This document shows positions 11,206-21,866 of a stretch of 64,000 nt of DNA, in pieces (positions within the stretch are counted from its first letter, which is position 1; each line of letters starts with the position of its first letter). The position numbers and the translations under genes were made by a program. This DNA is from Strobilurus pachycystidiatus. Lineage: Eukaryota > Basidiomycota > Agaricomycetes > Agaricales > Physalacriaceae. Where the stretch lies: positions 1,302,001-1,366,000 of the forward strand of contig JAHLMK010000010.1 in assembly GCA_019915135.1 (NCBI GenBank), given 5' to 3'. The notes under the pieces are model-generated. The model saw only the letters and a program-made list of their open reading frames with translations, did not search any database and had not been told where the DNA came from.

Positions 11206-12841
11206 TTAAGAAGAGCCTATTGACGTAGAACCTGGAGAAAATTGCTTCAGACTGACTTGAAATTTACACATCGCCGAAAAGCTTACAATTGCAGCATCTG
11301 TCTCGTTGCGATAGACCACAGTGTCAGTACAAACAGTTCTATCCAAAACTCCCAGGTTGAATACCCCAACCGCAATCTCGTCAAATGCCACCAAATGAGA
11401 CTCAATGAATAGGACATCCGACTTTGTAGAGATTAGGGTAAGTGTCTTTGGGGCATGCGCCTTATCCACGGTACGCAGGGTGGTCAATGCATTGAAGACA
11501 CTAAGAGACAGACCTGCCGTGGAGGCCAGATCGATGATGAAAGTCAACGACCTGAGATTGCGGAGCGTTGATAAGTCTAGAGCAACTAAAGAGATGACCG
11601 TCAGACACACGCGTGCAGAGTTGCAAAGATCACTTACCAAGGGCATCCGGAATGGTCAAATAGAGCTCCTGTAGTGTCTGCCAGTTTGCGGCAATAAGGC
11701 CATTTGCTAGAGTCTGGTGCCGCCACCCTCCCTCTGTTGTCAACTCAAGTGTCACGAGCTTGGTGCAACACGTCCTCGCCCATCGTATCAGATTATTCGA
11801 CCATCTCCCCTTCACCACCAACCGCCGAATATTCAGCGTAGGTGCATGCTTCTCTGCCTCAGCCACCCGGGCCAACTTGTCATTCCAATGTGCAGGTATC
11901 ACCTGCATGTCGATCTGAATGGTTAATGAGTCCAGACGTTTCAGCTTCAGAGCAGCCGAAAGCAATGTACGCAGCTCGCCTGCTGGGACCGCCTGTCGCC
12001 CACTGAAGTCGGATTTCCCGGAGATGACATGGAAGGTGAGCGCGTCGAGTTCGGGGAAGTGCTTGGCGACGTAGTGGGCTGGGCGCGCGTAACGTCGGAG
12101 CGTCACGTTTGAGAGTTTGACTCCCTTGAGGCGGAAGAGGCGCATGAGGCGCCAGTGTTGCGCTCCGTGCTTCCCCCCGAGCTCGATGTTACGGATACTA
12201 GGGGTGATGGTGGCGTAGCGTGAGAGGAGGAGACTGCCGAGTCGAGACGCGCGACTGTGAGTCAGGATCTTCATGTGCATATCGAGCATAGTCCTACTCA
12301 TTGGAACCCAGGCGTAGCAGACACGACTACAGGCCAACAGCGTCTTTTGGTCCTCGCACATCATGATGATTGCATCGCAGAGTTCTCGCGGCAGCCGTGG
12401 CAGAATTTGTAGCTTGCCGTCGAGAGGCGGAGGTGGTTTTCGCAGATCGAGCACATGGAGTGGGAGGGAGAGTTGTAGTGCTGATTTGCGCTTGTAGAGA
12501 CGCACATGGTCGAGGAGAGAATCACAGTATGCGGACAGCCACTTGATGTGGTTGTCGAACACGCCGAGAATGAGCCAAATGCACCCGAGGGGAATTCCAA
12601 AGACGAAGACGAAGAACCAATACAGGACGTCTTTGATCCCCTGTTTGAAGCCGCGATACCAACATACCACGGCAGTGAGGATGACGAATGGTAGGATTAT
12701 CCCGACCAGACGACCAGCACTATCCGCGCATGCCTTTCTAGCGGAGAGGCCTGCCGCGTCTTTGCCGTGACATTTGCAGACCTGGAAATATATGAGAGGG
12801 TGGGAGGTGTCGTTACGCCATGCATCACAGTAATCTGCCAT
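11206..12841 (-). CDS. Membrane-anchored F-box-like/LRR-like protein (family member G)
   Basis: Two exons, 12841-11638 and 11576-11206, are separated by a 61-nt intron and give 524 residues. The N-terminal quarter has a short Cys-containing lead and two hydrophobic stretches (about residues 44-60 and 72-95, with VLYWFFVFVFGIPLGCIWLI). The F-box-like segment follows at about residues 146-190 (LPRELCDAIIMMCEDQKTLL, then ACSRVCYAWVPMSRTML). The rest is a run of degenerate leucine-rich units, as in fungal F-box/LRR proteins (LRTLLSAALKLKRLDSLTIQ; CCTKLVTLELT; LRNLRSLTFI). F-box proteins recruit substrates to SCF ubiquitin ligases through Skp1; whether this one does is inference. It is the most divergent of seven relatives in the window and, with the 36.3 kb copy, one of two that keep a membrane segment. 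The start is the first ATG of the open frame. Confidence 0.78.
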
Positions 12842-13449
12842 GAGTGGGAGGAAGAGACCCCTGCGATGATCGCGAACGCGCTGTTATAGCTGTTATATAA
12901 TGACGGCAGAGTGGCCCGCCTGCCGATTGGAGTGATATGCATCGCGGTCCTGTCACCGACTCACCGTCTTTCTTGGAGAATTCAAGCTGTGCGTGTCTAT
13001 CAATCACGGCCATTCTGGTCAGGGACCTGTCAAGGAGAGGCGGTGGCTTGACAAGGACACGAACTTGGTGACCCTGGCAGACTGGCGTCTAAATTTCAGT
13101 GGATCCCTGGAAGCTGTCCGAGTCCCATACGTTCGAGGGAATGGACAGGAGGGTACGGGGGGCCGGACAACATTTGCATTTCGTAAGAGTAGAATGTCCG
13201 GAAGCTCATGTGGCCTCGACGTACCCAAATTATATATACCTAGCTCTTGATCTAAAGCGATGCAGATATACCTCAGACTGAGCAGGAGGGGGCTGCTCCA
13301 AGCGATGATGATGAGTTACTATTAGGCGGAGAGAGGCAGACTCGGAGTGCAGGCCCGGGGTCGATCGCGTCGCGGAGTTTGAATGTGGTCACAATTCACG
13401 AAACAAATGCCCACATTCTTTAAGTTTCTCGCCTCCTCTGTCCGTCATC
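12842..13449. other. Divergent intergenic region
   Basis: This 608-base spacer separates the starts of a minus-strand F-box-like gene and a plus-strand PARP-type zinc-finger gene, so it probably holds both promoters. A short AT-rich run (AATTATATATACC, about 13228-13240) is the only TATA-like sequence noticed. No coding feature is recognised. Confidence 0.4.
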
Positions 13450-15630
13450 ATGCCCGGCTATCGCATCGAATACGCGGATTCAGGCTGTGCTATATGCAAG
13501 GGTAGATACTTCTGGTGCTCTCATTTAATCCCAACCCTCACGACAGTGCCTCCAACCTTCTGCAGCGTGCAGCGGTGAGCACCATTTCCGCTCCATCTTC
13601 TGCCTGCGGGAATCCTGACGTGCTTAGGATCGGCCATAAACAAAGATGAATTGAGGCTTGGCTCAGCGATAGACTACAATGGTACGGCCATCTTGTGAGC
13701 GTTCATGTCCTTTTCGCTAGAGGCGCGCTCCGATGCGTCTTCTAGCCAATGGCGCCACTGGGGTTGTGTCACAAAGAACGTGTTGTCAAACCTAAAGGAC
13801 TCGGTGCCGAACGCGACAGACATCGATGGATGGGAACAGCTCAAGGACGAAGATAAGAGACGGGTCACCAAAGCGTACGAGGAAGGCGCTGTCGCGGAGG
13901 AGGATATCCCGGAGACTGGTGCCGATGTCAAGAAGGAAGATAAACCAAAGAAGGTCCTGAAGCCCGATGCGGACTCTGAGTCCAAAATCAGGCAAGTCAG
14001 CACATCCAACTTTCAAGTTTGGGTGCCACTGAATGAAGGGTCATCTCTCCAGCCCCACCTCACTGCCGAGATCTGTTGCGCCTATCCAATCGAGGTCCGA
14101 CGAGGGCGAAGACACAACAGATGGCGAAAACACAACAGATGGCGAAGACACAACATATTACAAAGTGAAATGTAAGCCGCGGCGGCCAGCAAAGCCCGCG
14201 TTTCAAAGGAGACAAAGTACGCCGAGCCTATCGTCAAGTATTGCTCCGATTCACACAAACCACGTACTAGAAAGTCCAACTCCCTTGGAGCGCAGCCGAA
14301 AGCGCATACAGGAACTTGTACAACGCTGTAAAGATGCTGAAGCTGGACATGCCAGAATCCAACTTGAATACCAGGATCGGGCTGTTGACGCTGAATACCA
14401 ACTTGCTGTGAATTTGGAGGAAAGCAAAGGTCTGCTGCATTTGTTATCCCTCCACGTCTGAGCCCTTGCCAATCATCTGTGTCTTAGCCCGAGATAAAAC
14501 AAATGCCGTTTCTATAAAAGCTCTGGAGACCCGCGCTCTCGACAGTGAACATAAACTTGCTGCACAATTGGAACGCCACACGGGTCCGCTTCTCTCGCTG
14601 CCTAGAGCTCAATTTTCCACTGAGTTCTCCCCACAGTACAAACCAAAGAAAACAACGCGGCCCAAGAACAATTACAGCGTCGCGCTACTGCTGCGGAACA
14701 CGCACTCGCCGAACATTTAAAAAAACACAAAGGTATGCTTCGGTTTTGGCTGCCTGTCAAAATCTGGACCTCAACGACAATCATTCAGCGCAAAACGAAC
14801 AAAGTAACGCTGCTTATAAGGCGCTTGAACTTCGCGCCAGTGCTAAGCTTTCGGCGGAGCTGGAGAAACACAGAGGTCCGTTTCCCTCAGTGTAATCTAT
14901 CGGTGTCTCATAATGCCTTCTAGCGCATGTTGAGAGGGGCGCCACAATCAGCAAGGCACTCGAACAACGTGCTACAGACGCTGAGCGTAAACTTGCGGTA
15001 CAGTTTGAGAAATGCAAAGGTACATATGCCTCGTTTGACGTGTCTGAAATCTCACCAATCTCACTCCAGATGCAGCTAACACGGAAACCACACTTCGAGA
15101 TCGTGCTCTGGCGGCAGAGCGTAAACTTGTCACTGAATCGGAGAAGCATAGAGGTATGCTTGATTAATGTCAGTATACGTCGGAATCTCATCACAATCAT
15201 CCTTAGAAGAAGTCAAACAGCTCAAAGAGGCTCGTCGGATCGCGGGGAATAGTATCGACGAACTGGAGGCTAAGATTAAGCGTACGGGTACCGTCTTTCT
15301 TCCTAACCCACGTCCACTGAAATATCAGCAGAACTCGAAAACGAACGCCAGCTGAACCGCAACGAGCTGCTGGACTTGATCCTCACGAAGGATTCGCTTA
15401 CTTATACAGCTGCGCATGCACGCAATCAGGACGAACTCGCCGAGGGCATCGAACTGCAGGTGCAGGGACTTGACAGGATCATCAAGAGGCAGATGACGGG
15501 GATGCTCGTCGTTCCGAAGGGCATGCATAAGAGGGTTGAGGAGGAAGAGGGAGGAGAGAGGGAGGAGAGTGAACGAAAGAGACGGAGAACTGAGGTCCAG
15601 GAGGATGAACTCGAGTATGCAGATTCGTGA
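13450..15630 (+). CDS. PARP-type zinc finger protein with repeated coiled-coil exons
   Basis: The N-terminus reads MPGYRIEYADSGCAICKG and, after short introns, continues INKDELRLGSAID, QWRHWGCVTKNV and DGWEQLKDEDKRRV. This order (YxxEYA-S-C-x2-C, a middle Leu-Arg-Leu strand, H-W-x-C, then a D-x-L-x-x-x-D helix) is the PARP-type zinc finger, which binds DNA breaks in PARP1 and ligase III. There is no PARP catalytic domain. The middle carries a small repeat of the unit DTTDGE (14103-14155). From 14290 to 15155 at least six short exons each encode one coiled-coil unit of the form ATDAERKLAVQFEKCKG. The last exon ends in an acidic/basic tail with a putative nuclear signal (SERKRRRTE). Exon borders before 14033 and between repeats are hand-placed; the first few are uncertain. 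Role unknown; a chromatin or DNA-damage function is inference from the finger. Confidence 0.68.
14290..15290 (+). repeat. Array of duplicated phase-1 coiled-coil exons
   Basis: Seven consecutive short exons end at about 14430, 14580, 14733, 14877, 15019, 15153 and 15285. Each encodes roughly 25-50 residues, and the central ones share R-A-x-x-A-E-x-K-L-A-x-x-x-E-K-H-(K/R)-G. The first six end in the same phase, after the first base of the Gly codon (G|GT). Introns begin GTATGC, GTCCGC, GTACAT or GTCTGC. Equal phase means any unit can be gained or lost without breaking the frame. Confidence 0.65.
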
Positions 15631-16172
15631 TTCGTGAAGGATAGTAGCTTCGGAGCTTGTGGGATGACTTGGTTGCTGAGTAAACAGGACTGTACACTGT
15701 GGCCAGCCACTGTTTATCACAGTGACTACAACGAGTATAGAAGGAGCAGCGACGAACATCGGTGATGAAGCCGACTTGACGACTGCAACAGGTCGTCTTG
15801 AGATAAGTTGAAATTGTGTCGATGAACTGTCCAGTGGCGATGGCTGATGCTGACAAACTACGACGCCAGGTCCAGCTACCACATGAGATGCATTGAAGGC
15901 ATGTTTCTAAGCGCTCGGAGATTGTGGGGAGACACAAGAGGATAGAGGAAAGGAAGTGGCGGCTGTCGGTCCGAGTGCCGCATCTTGCCATAATCGCACT
16001 TGTGTCCAGCTTGTGTCCTTAAAGCTTTCGCTTTTTCAAAGTTCCCATTCGTTCTCATCTGGTCACTGCTTTGGAGAAAGTAGAACTCCTCTTTACTGGG
16101 TGCGTCATAGCGTGTCTTTTGCTCGAGTGCTCTTCATCCTCCCCTAAGTTTCCCAATTGTCTTTCGTACGAA
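15631..16172. other. Intergenic region between the zinc-finger and AT-hook genes
   Basis: No gene is recognised on either strand. It separates two genes transcribed in the same direction. In the inverted paralogue at 2.6-4.1 kb this stretch is missing altogether. Confidence 0.4.
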
Positions 16173-17288
16173 ATGAACGTGGACTCTGGATCGGCCCTCA
16201 GTGAGCCAACCTTTGCACATGCAGGAGCCTCAAAAGTTCCAGAGGGTATGTAGGCTTGGGAATCATTGACCTGCGTTCAGACCCGAACTCATGGCCGCAT
16301 TTGTATAGGTGGGTGGATTCCTCCTACTACGACACCGCTGAAGCGAAGGCGTGGACGTCCGCCAAAACCCCAGCGTACCCACGTATCGGGAAGGCCAGAA
16401 ACTCGCGCAATCTCGAGACCCTCTAGAGCACCCAGAGCAGTATCCTCGCCGCCCGCAAATCACCAGATTGAGCAAGGGTCTGATGGGAACAGAAGCCCAG
16501 AGGATATCGATAGCGGGCAAAGCTCCAGGGATGATCTCAGGAAGGAGATTCGTTCCCTGCAAAGGAAGAATGACGCCTTGCAATTCGATCTGAATATGCT
16601 ACAAAGTGCGCTTAACGGTCGGTGCAAATCCTTCGTCGCACTCCGCCCCTCTGATTGCTAGTTTTCAGATGAGATCTTCAAGAACCAGCGGAGACATAAC
16701 GATGCCCAAAGCCTCAATGTTCAGGAGCACATAGACATCTGCAGTGTACGCACCGCCCTCTATGTCGCCAAAGCTGGAGACCCCGCTGCGATGAAGGATG
16801 TCATCACACAGCAGCTCATGAAGCTAGACGAAATGGCGGCTCGACGCGTTGTTCCGCCCCAGTGGTTCCCGCTACGTGAACACTCGTCCTCTCAGCAACC
16901 CGTCGTACCGAGAGCAAATGACATTGTGGATCAGCCCACTGCCACACAAGTGCGTGAGGCACGATTTGGGCTGCGGCCGCGCGGAAAGGACAAAGGGGAA
17001 GGCGAGACAAGCTTGAAGAATTCGGAAGTCACGTCGACAGGAAACTCGGGCACATCGCGCGGGAAGGTCGCCTCGCAAAGAAGGAAGCCCACGGCAACAG
17101 GAAGCGCACGCTGGAAGTCGAGTGATCCGGGATACGACGATCATCGACACCTGGTCGCCAAAATTGGTATGAGGCGGCATCGAGCGGAAATCGCGGCCGA
17201 CCCCGTCAAGCGCGCTGCAGCTCTTGCCAAGCACCGCGAGGAAGGTAATGCATACCGCCAGCGCCAGCGCGAGCGTGCCACAAAGTAA
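16173..17288 (+). CDS. AT-hook and coiled-coil nuclear protein of unknown function
   Basis: Exons 16173-16245, 16309-16617 and 16669-17288 join in frame across introns of 63 and 51 nt, giving 333 residues. An AT-hook (KRRRGRPPKPQ) lies at about residues 36-46, so minor-groove DNA binding is likely. A short coiled coil follows (DDLRKEIRSLQRKNDALQFD), then the block EIFKNQRRHN to KLDEMAARR, which is the part best conserved in the inverted copy at 2.6-3.2 kb. The C-terminus is Lys/Arg-rich. A further open stretch at about 17316-17460 (YWHVDSGIFRKNASLRKSAP) could be an additional exon, but I found no clean splice into it. The gene lies 540 bases downstream of the PARP-type finger gene on the same strand, and segments of both reappear together in the inverted copy, suggesting they moved as a pair. 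Confidence 0.66.
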
Positions 17289-18042
17289 ATTACAATTACA
17301 TTCACTTCATGTTTCTAGTACTGGCATGTTGACTCAGGAATATTCAGGAAGAACGCCTCCTTGCGCAAGTCTGCGCCCTCGAAAAAATCTACTCCAGTGT
17401 CTGGCGCGTCAGACATGGCGCTCCCCAGGGGATACCATATGGATGCTGAACAGTAATTTGGGGAGGGAAAAATTGAGCAGCAGCTGCGGCCAGAGGAAGA
17501 TCCTGGGTTGAGGGATGCGGGTCGCAAGGATGTGGGGGATGATGAGGAAGAATCTTCCGCAGCGGCAGCGTTGCTTATTGCTACGACATGAGTATATCTT
17601 TCCAATTTTTCACATTGCGCGCTGTCTTGCTGTCACGGTTCTCCTTCTAATTGTGGCATTGGTCTTTTCTGATACATACTCATACCGAATGTTCGAGAAA
17701 GTTCTCTCGCCATCCAATTACAGAGGATGAGTTCTGCTATACAGTCGAATGCAGACTCAACCTCCCAAACTCAAATCCTGAACCTATTCACTTGGTTTTC
17801 TTTCCCCGAGAATGCCCATAGTCGAATGGCGCACGCCGCTAGGAGAGATTCTCGGGAATGAACGCGTAATGTTGGCGCGAGTACAGAGTCCCAGACAGAG
17901 TAGATCTCGCCATCAGACGCGGGCTAGAGGAAGTATTAGACTGCGGAAGCTGGGAGTCTGGCGCGCGCTGCGCCGATGTTGATCGCTTTGACAAAGAGCG
18001 TAACATTGAATGTGGGGAGGCGGACTGCCATGGTACTAGTTA
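17289..18042. other. 3' flank of the AT-hook gene, possible extra exon, otherwise empty
   Basis: About 17316-17585 contains a nearly open plus-strand frame with acidic and basic protein-like composition. It is broken by one TAA near 17454 and may be a remnant 3' exon. Nothing is recognised from 17590 to the MITE. Confidence 0.35.
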
Positions 18043-18573
18043 CAGAGTTTTCGGAAAACCTTGTCAATTCGTGAACTCACTGCTCCGATAAATAATTCCT
18101 GAAACACGAAATAAATAATTGAGTGCCTTGGCTTGGCACGCCAAAAATAAACTCACGCAGCAGAGCTACCAGCAGAATCCGTCGCGTCGCGTCTGAGGCT
18201 GTCTCCTCTACGTGTCGAGTCTTGATGTACGGCACTCAAGGTCATCCCAGTTTTGCTCCTCAAGTCATCAATATCATTGTGATTGGCAACCTACAACTAC
18301 GTTATCACAGGCTTTCTGAGATGGAAAACTTGGAGGGACCCATGCCCAACCTCCACAGCGCGACCTCACGATGCACCGCAACGGTGAAGGAGCTGCAGGG
18401 AGGGTTTGGCGCGACAAGGTGACGATCTGGGGATGCTGGACATGCGAACTCTCGGCGTCGTTTACCTTTTTTGGCACATGGACCCTGCAGGCACTCAATA
18501 ATTAATTTTGTTTCAGGAATTGTTTTCTTCGTGCAGCGAAGTGCGAAAACGACAAGGTTTTCCGAAAACGCTG
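18043..18573. mobile_element. 531-bp MITE with 23-bp terminal inverted repeats, Tc1/mariner (pogo-like) type
   Basis: The ends are inverted copies: CAGAGTTTTCGGAAAACC and onward (18043-18065) matches the reverse complement of 18551-18573 with one mismatch in 23. TA flanks both sides (18041-18042 and 18574-18575), the target duplication of the Tc1/mariner superfamily; a CAG start fits pogo-like elements. A second inverted pair lies just inside: AATTCCTGAAACACGAAATA near 18086 against its complement near 18515. No transposase fragment is present, so this is a non-autonomous element. Confidence 0.75.
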
Positions 18574-18791
18574 TAACACCACCTACTCAGGCCATGTGTA
18601 CGAGCGATTGTGTGAATTCTTACTAAAGTTGAGCAAATTTCGGTGACGTCGATTACGGCGACGTTGGCCTAAAAGCCGAAGAATTGATTACTGAGCTGGC
18701 ATGATGCGGACGCTATGTTAGAATACCGTACGCTCAGTCATTAGGAGAGCCTGGTAAGAAATATGCCCAAGACTCGGACCTGGCCGTTGTT

Positions 18792-18806
18792 GACGTTGAG
18801 CGTTGA
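18792..18806. repeat. LINE target-site duplication, 5' copy
   Basis: GACGTTGAGCGTTGA, identical to 27648-27662. It marks the left insertion boundary of the LINE. Confidence 0.88.
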
Positions 18807-19249
18807 CCCCTTGGACAAGGACCACCACGTGGTACCAGCACCGAGCCTCTAAGCGGCCCAAGGGGACCAGTACCTCCAACGAGGGAAGCTAATACGGTGT
18901 GCGGACTGTGGGATCCGGTCCGCAACCACGTTGAATACGTGGACGACGCGGGAACAAGCGTCGGGGTCGCGCGGAAAATAAGTCGCGCACCCACCGGGAG
19001 AGGAAAATTCCCGGGCCCTCGCAGAAAATAAGACGAGAGCGGGCGATGAACAATAGAATAGCAAACCTATTCAGCCCTAATACATGAGCACAGTCTCTGT
19101 ACCAGCGAGCTCGCTGCCGCAGTGTGCGAGCACACCGTCGTGCGCGGCCGAAGCCCATACCCCGAGTTTCAATTATGAGACCCTGATCGGAAAACTTTCC
19201 GCATCCCAGCCCGATACCACGACGAACGAACGTATCACTCCCAGCCCCC

Positions 19250-21364
19250 ATGTCCGAGTCCAGAAGCCGCTCCGCCTCGCAAACCCAAGCAGGTAGCCGC
19301 ACCAAAAAAGACAAAAGAAGAGACCGCCAGAACTCCAAGGACCGGAGCATTAGCAGGGCCAGAGCTGCATCAGACAGTGAGCCCAACGGCATGCCGTACT
19401 GACGACCTCCCTGACATTCCAACATAGAACGAGCACGCGAAGACGAGCCGGACGATAGGGTGTACCCCAGACCTGAGACCCAGTTCACGCCGAGCCGAAG
19501 GCACAATATCGCGTCCCGCCCCAAGCAAAACGGCGACTTCGAAGAAATGGCCGACGCCAACGCGCTCAAGTCGGTGGAGGACCTCGGAAGGGACCTGGAA
19601 GCCGACCCCGGGATCGGAGAGGCGGAGAAGCAACACGCCGTGGACCCTCAGTCCAACGTCCCCGCCCCTGCGACCCAGCAGGAGGATCCCGAGTCTGTAA
19701 CCCCGCAGGGGGCGGCGGACAATAGCGATCCACCCACCAGGAAAGCTGCGCACCCGAGCGCGACACACCGCAGGCCATCGGTCGAAGACGCCCCTGACGT
19801 CGACGACGACGGCGACGGCGAAGACGACAACGACGACGAGGATGGCGAGCAAACCCCTCGCCAGGCAGACCGAGGTCGCCGTGCAGTTAGGGACGTCTCG
19901 CCCACGGCTGACAAGAAGGCAGGCGCCTTCAAACACAGACCGCGCCCTGCCGCAGTCGTCTTCACCCAGGACGAACCCCCGTCGCCGGAGCGCACCACGC
20001 GCCAAAACAAACCTCCCCCCACCCCCTCTCGCACCGCCCAACGCGACGATGATGCCCAACACGGAAGAGAGAGGGACGAGGACATGGGATCCCCCGGAGT
20101 CGGCGCCCAGCAGCGCGGCCGCTCCCCCACTCCCAAGAGCAGGGACCATGGCAAGAACCGCGCCGCCAGCGAGCGCTCCAGAGACGAGGACACCTCCCCC
20201 TTCCCCGGCGATCCCCGCCCCCCCCGCTCAGACCGCTTCGCCTCACTCAGCCCCGTCCCATCTGCCCTACCCCGCGCGGCCAGATTCGAGCTCGACGAAG
20301 GCGAGAACAACTTCAAGCTGTTCAGGAGCCACAAGCAACTCTGGGCCAACGTCAAGGAGAAGACGAGGTTGGATGTCCTAGCCCTCGTCGCGAGGGGAAA
20401 GGCGTGCGCCATCCTCCAAATATGGGGAGGAGGAAACGGCTGGAGGCACACGCCCGAGGTAGAGGAGAAGATCCGCCTCCGCCTCGTATCGCTCAGCGAG
20501 GAAGGGCACAGAGCGGAGATCGACATCCCCCCTCCAATCTCCACCCGAGGCGAACAAGACAGGCGCGAACGTTTCCTCGCCCCGAACATCGTCATCGTAA
20601 CCAACATCTCACACGAGTTCGCGTTCCAGCTCCGACGAGAGAAATTCTTTGGCTGGACTGAGCTCGACACCTTCACCGCCCACGGCGCGAACGGAGACCG
20701 CCCTCACTACATCAAAACGATCGCGCACAAGTCCCCCTCGACTCACCACCACGACGGCGGGGAGAAGGAGGTCTTCCACCAAGTGTGCGCCGCCATTGAC
20801 GACAACCCGCGTTTCAAACGCTTCGTCAAAGAACTCCACCCAGGCGACCACGACTCCGTCCAGAAGCAGCACCGCAGAGACATTTTGTCTCGCATCGTCA
20901 TCGAACCCTACGTGCACGACGACAAACTCGGCAAGATCCATCGAGCCTGGTCGGTCTACTGCCCCCCTCCCATAGAATGCCACGACAGGACGTCGTACAA
21001 CGACTTCATCGAGATCCTCGAGAGGACGACCATACTCTTCGGCATCAACGCCTTCGTGACGATCGAGCTGAAATGCAACATATGCAAGGCGGTCGACCAC
21101 AACACTGGCCTCTGCCCCTGGGTCCTGAAGAGGGACTGGCTGGGACCCACTCTCAAAACGCGATACGCAGGCGCCCTAGTCAGAGCGGAAAAAGCGAAGG
21201 AACGCCGCGAGGAGGACTACTCAGTGCCCTCGTCCTCCAACATACCGAACTCGTCGGGGGGGAGGAACCAATACCAAGGAGGTGGAGGAAGACAAGGGCC
21301 CTCAAACGGAGGCAGCAGGTCTTTCAAGCCGGCGGAGAAAACGGGAAGACGTTACCGAGACTAA
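19250..21364 (+). pseudogene. LINE ORF1 (gag-like) with two early TGA stops
   Basis: The frame runs from an ATG at 19250 (MSESRSRSASQ, an SR-rich start) to the stop at 21364, 705 codons including it. Two TGA stops at 19400 and 19412 break it; downstream it is open for 650 codons. The first half is disordered, rich in Asp, Pro, Arg and Ser. The second half is more globular and ends with a CCHC-type knuckle (CNICKAVDHNTGLCPW, about 21070-21120) and a basic Gly/Arg tail. These are the usual parts of a LINE ORF1 RNA-binding protein. No ATG restarts the frame immediately after the stops; the first downstream in-frame ATG is near 19547, so a shortened product is possible but unproven. The two stops could be CGA-to-TGA changes. 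Confidence 0.75.
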
Positions 21365-21866
21365 GCACGATGAACCAGTGTCTGCTACGATGAAACATGT
21401 ATCTATGCCCAACTACAAACTATGATTATGATTTATAGCACCTCATAGACTGAATTGTAGATGAGCGCCATCTCGTACTAGGCGAGATGGTAAAGTCAGG
21501 ACTGACTCCACGTTTGAGGAGGGCTATATACCTAGGAGTGGTGTGGTGAGCCGCTCCGAGGGGAACCCTCTAAGAACTTCCACCAAGACGGCGATGAAAA
21601 GCCGTACCGGCAGCCCCGGTAGGTTTCCGAGGAAAGGGTGTCCTAGTACCCGATCTGAGGAGGCCGTTTTCACTTGAACTCTTGACAACTTACTAAATAA
21701 CAATACAACCCACAGATGGATTTACGAAACGGGTACGGCAACTGGGTCCTCACATGGTCGAGGGGGTGCAGACGCCGCCGCTAGTCAACCCTCCAATGAC
21801 GCCAGTGAGGCTATCGGAAGTGGATCTAAATCTCGCCGCGATGATAACGCGGCGAGTGGCGCCCGG

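Noticed and set aside
19648..20676. Long minus-strand frames over LINE ORF1
   Set aside because: Open because of GC-rich codon bias in ORF1; no motifs, and the plus strand carries the LINE domains.
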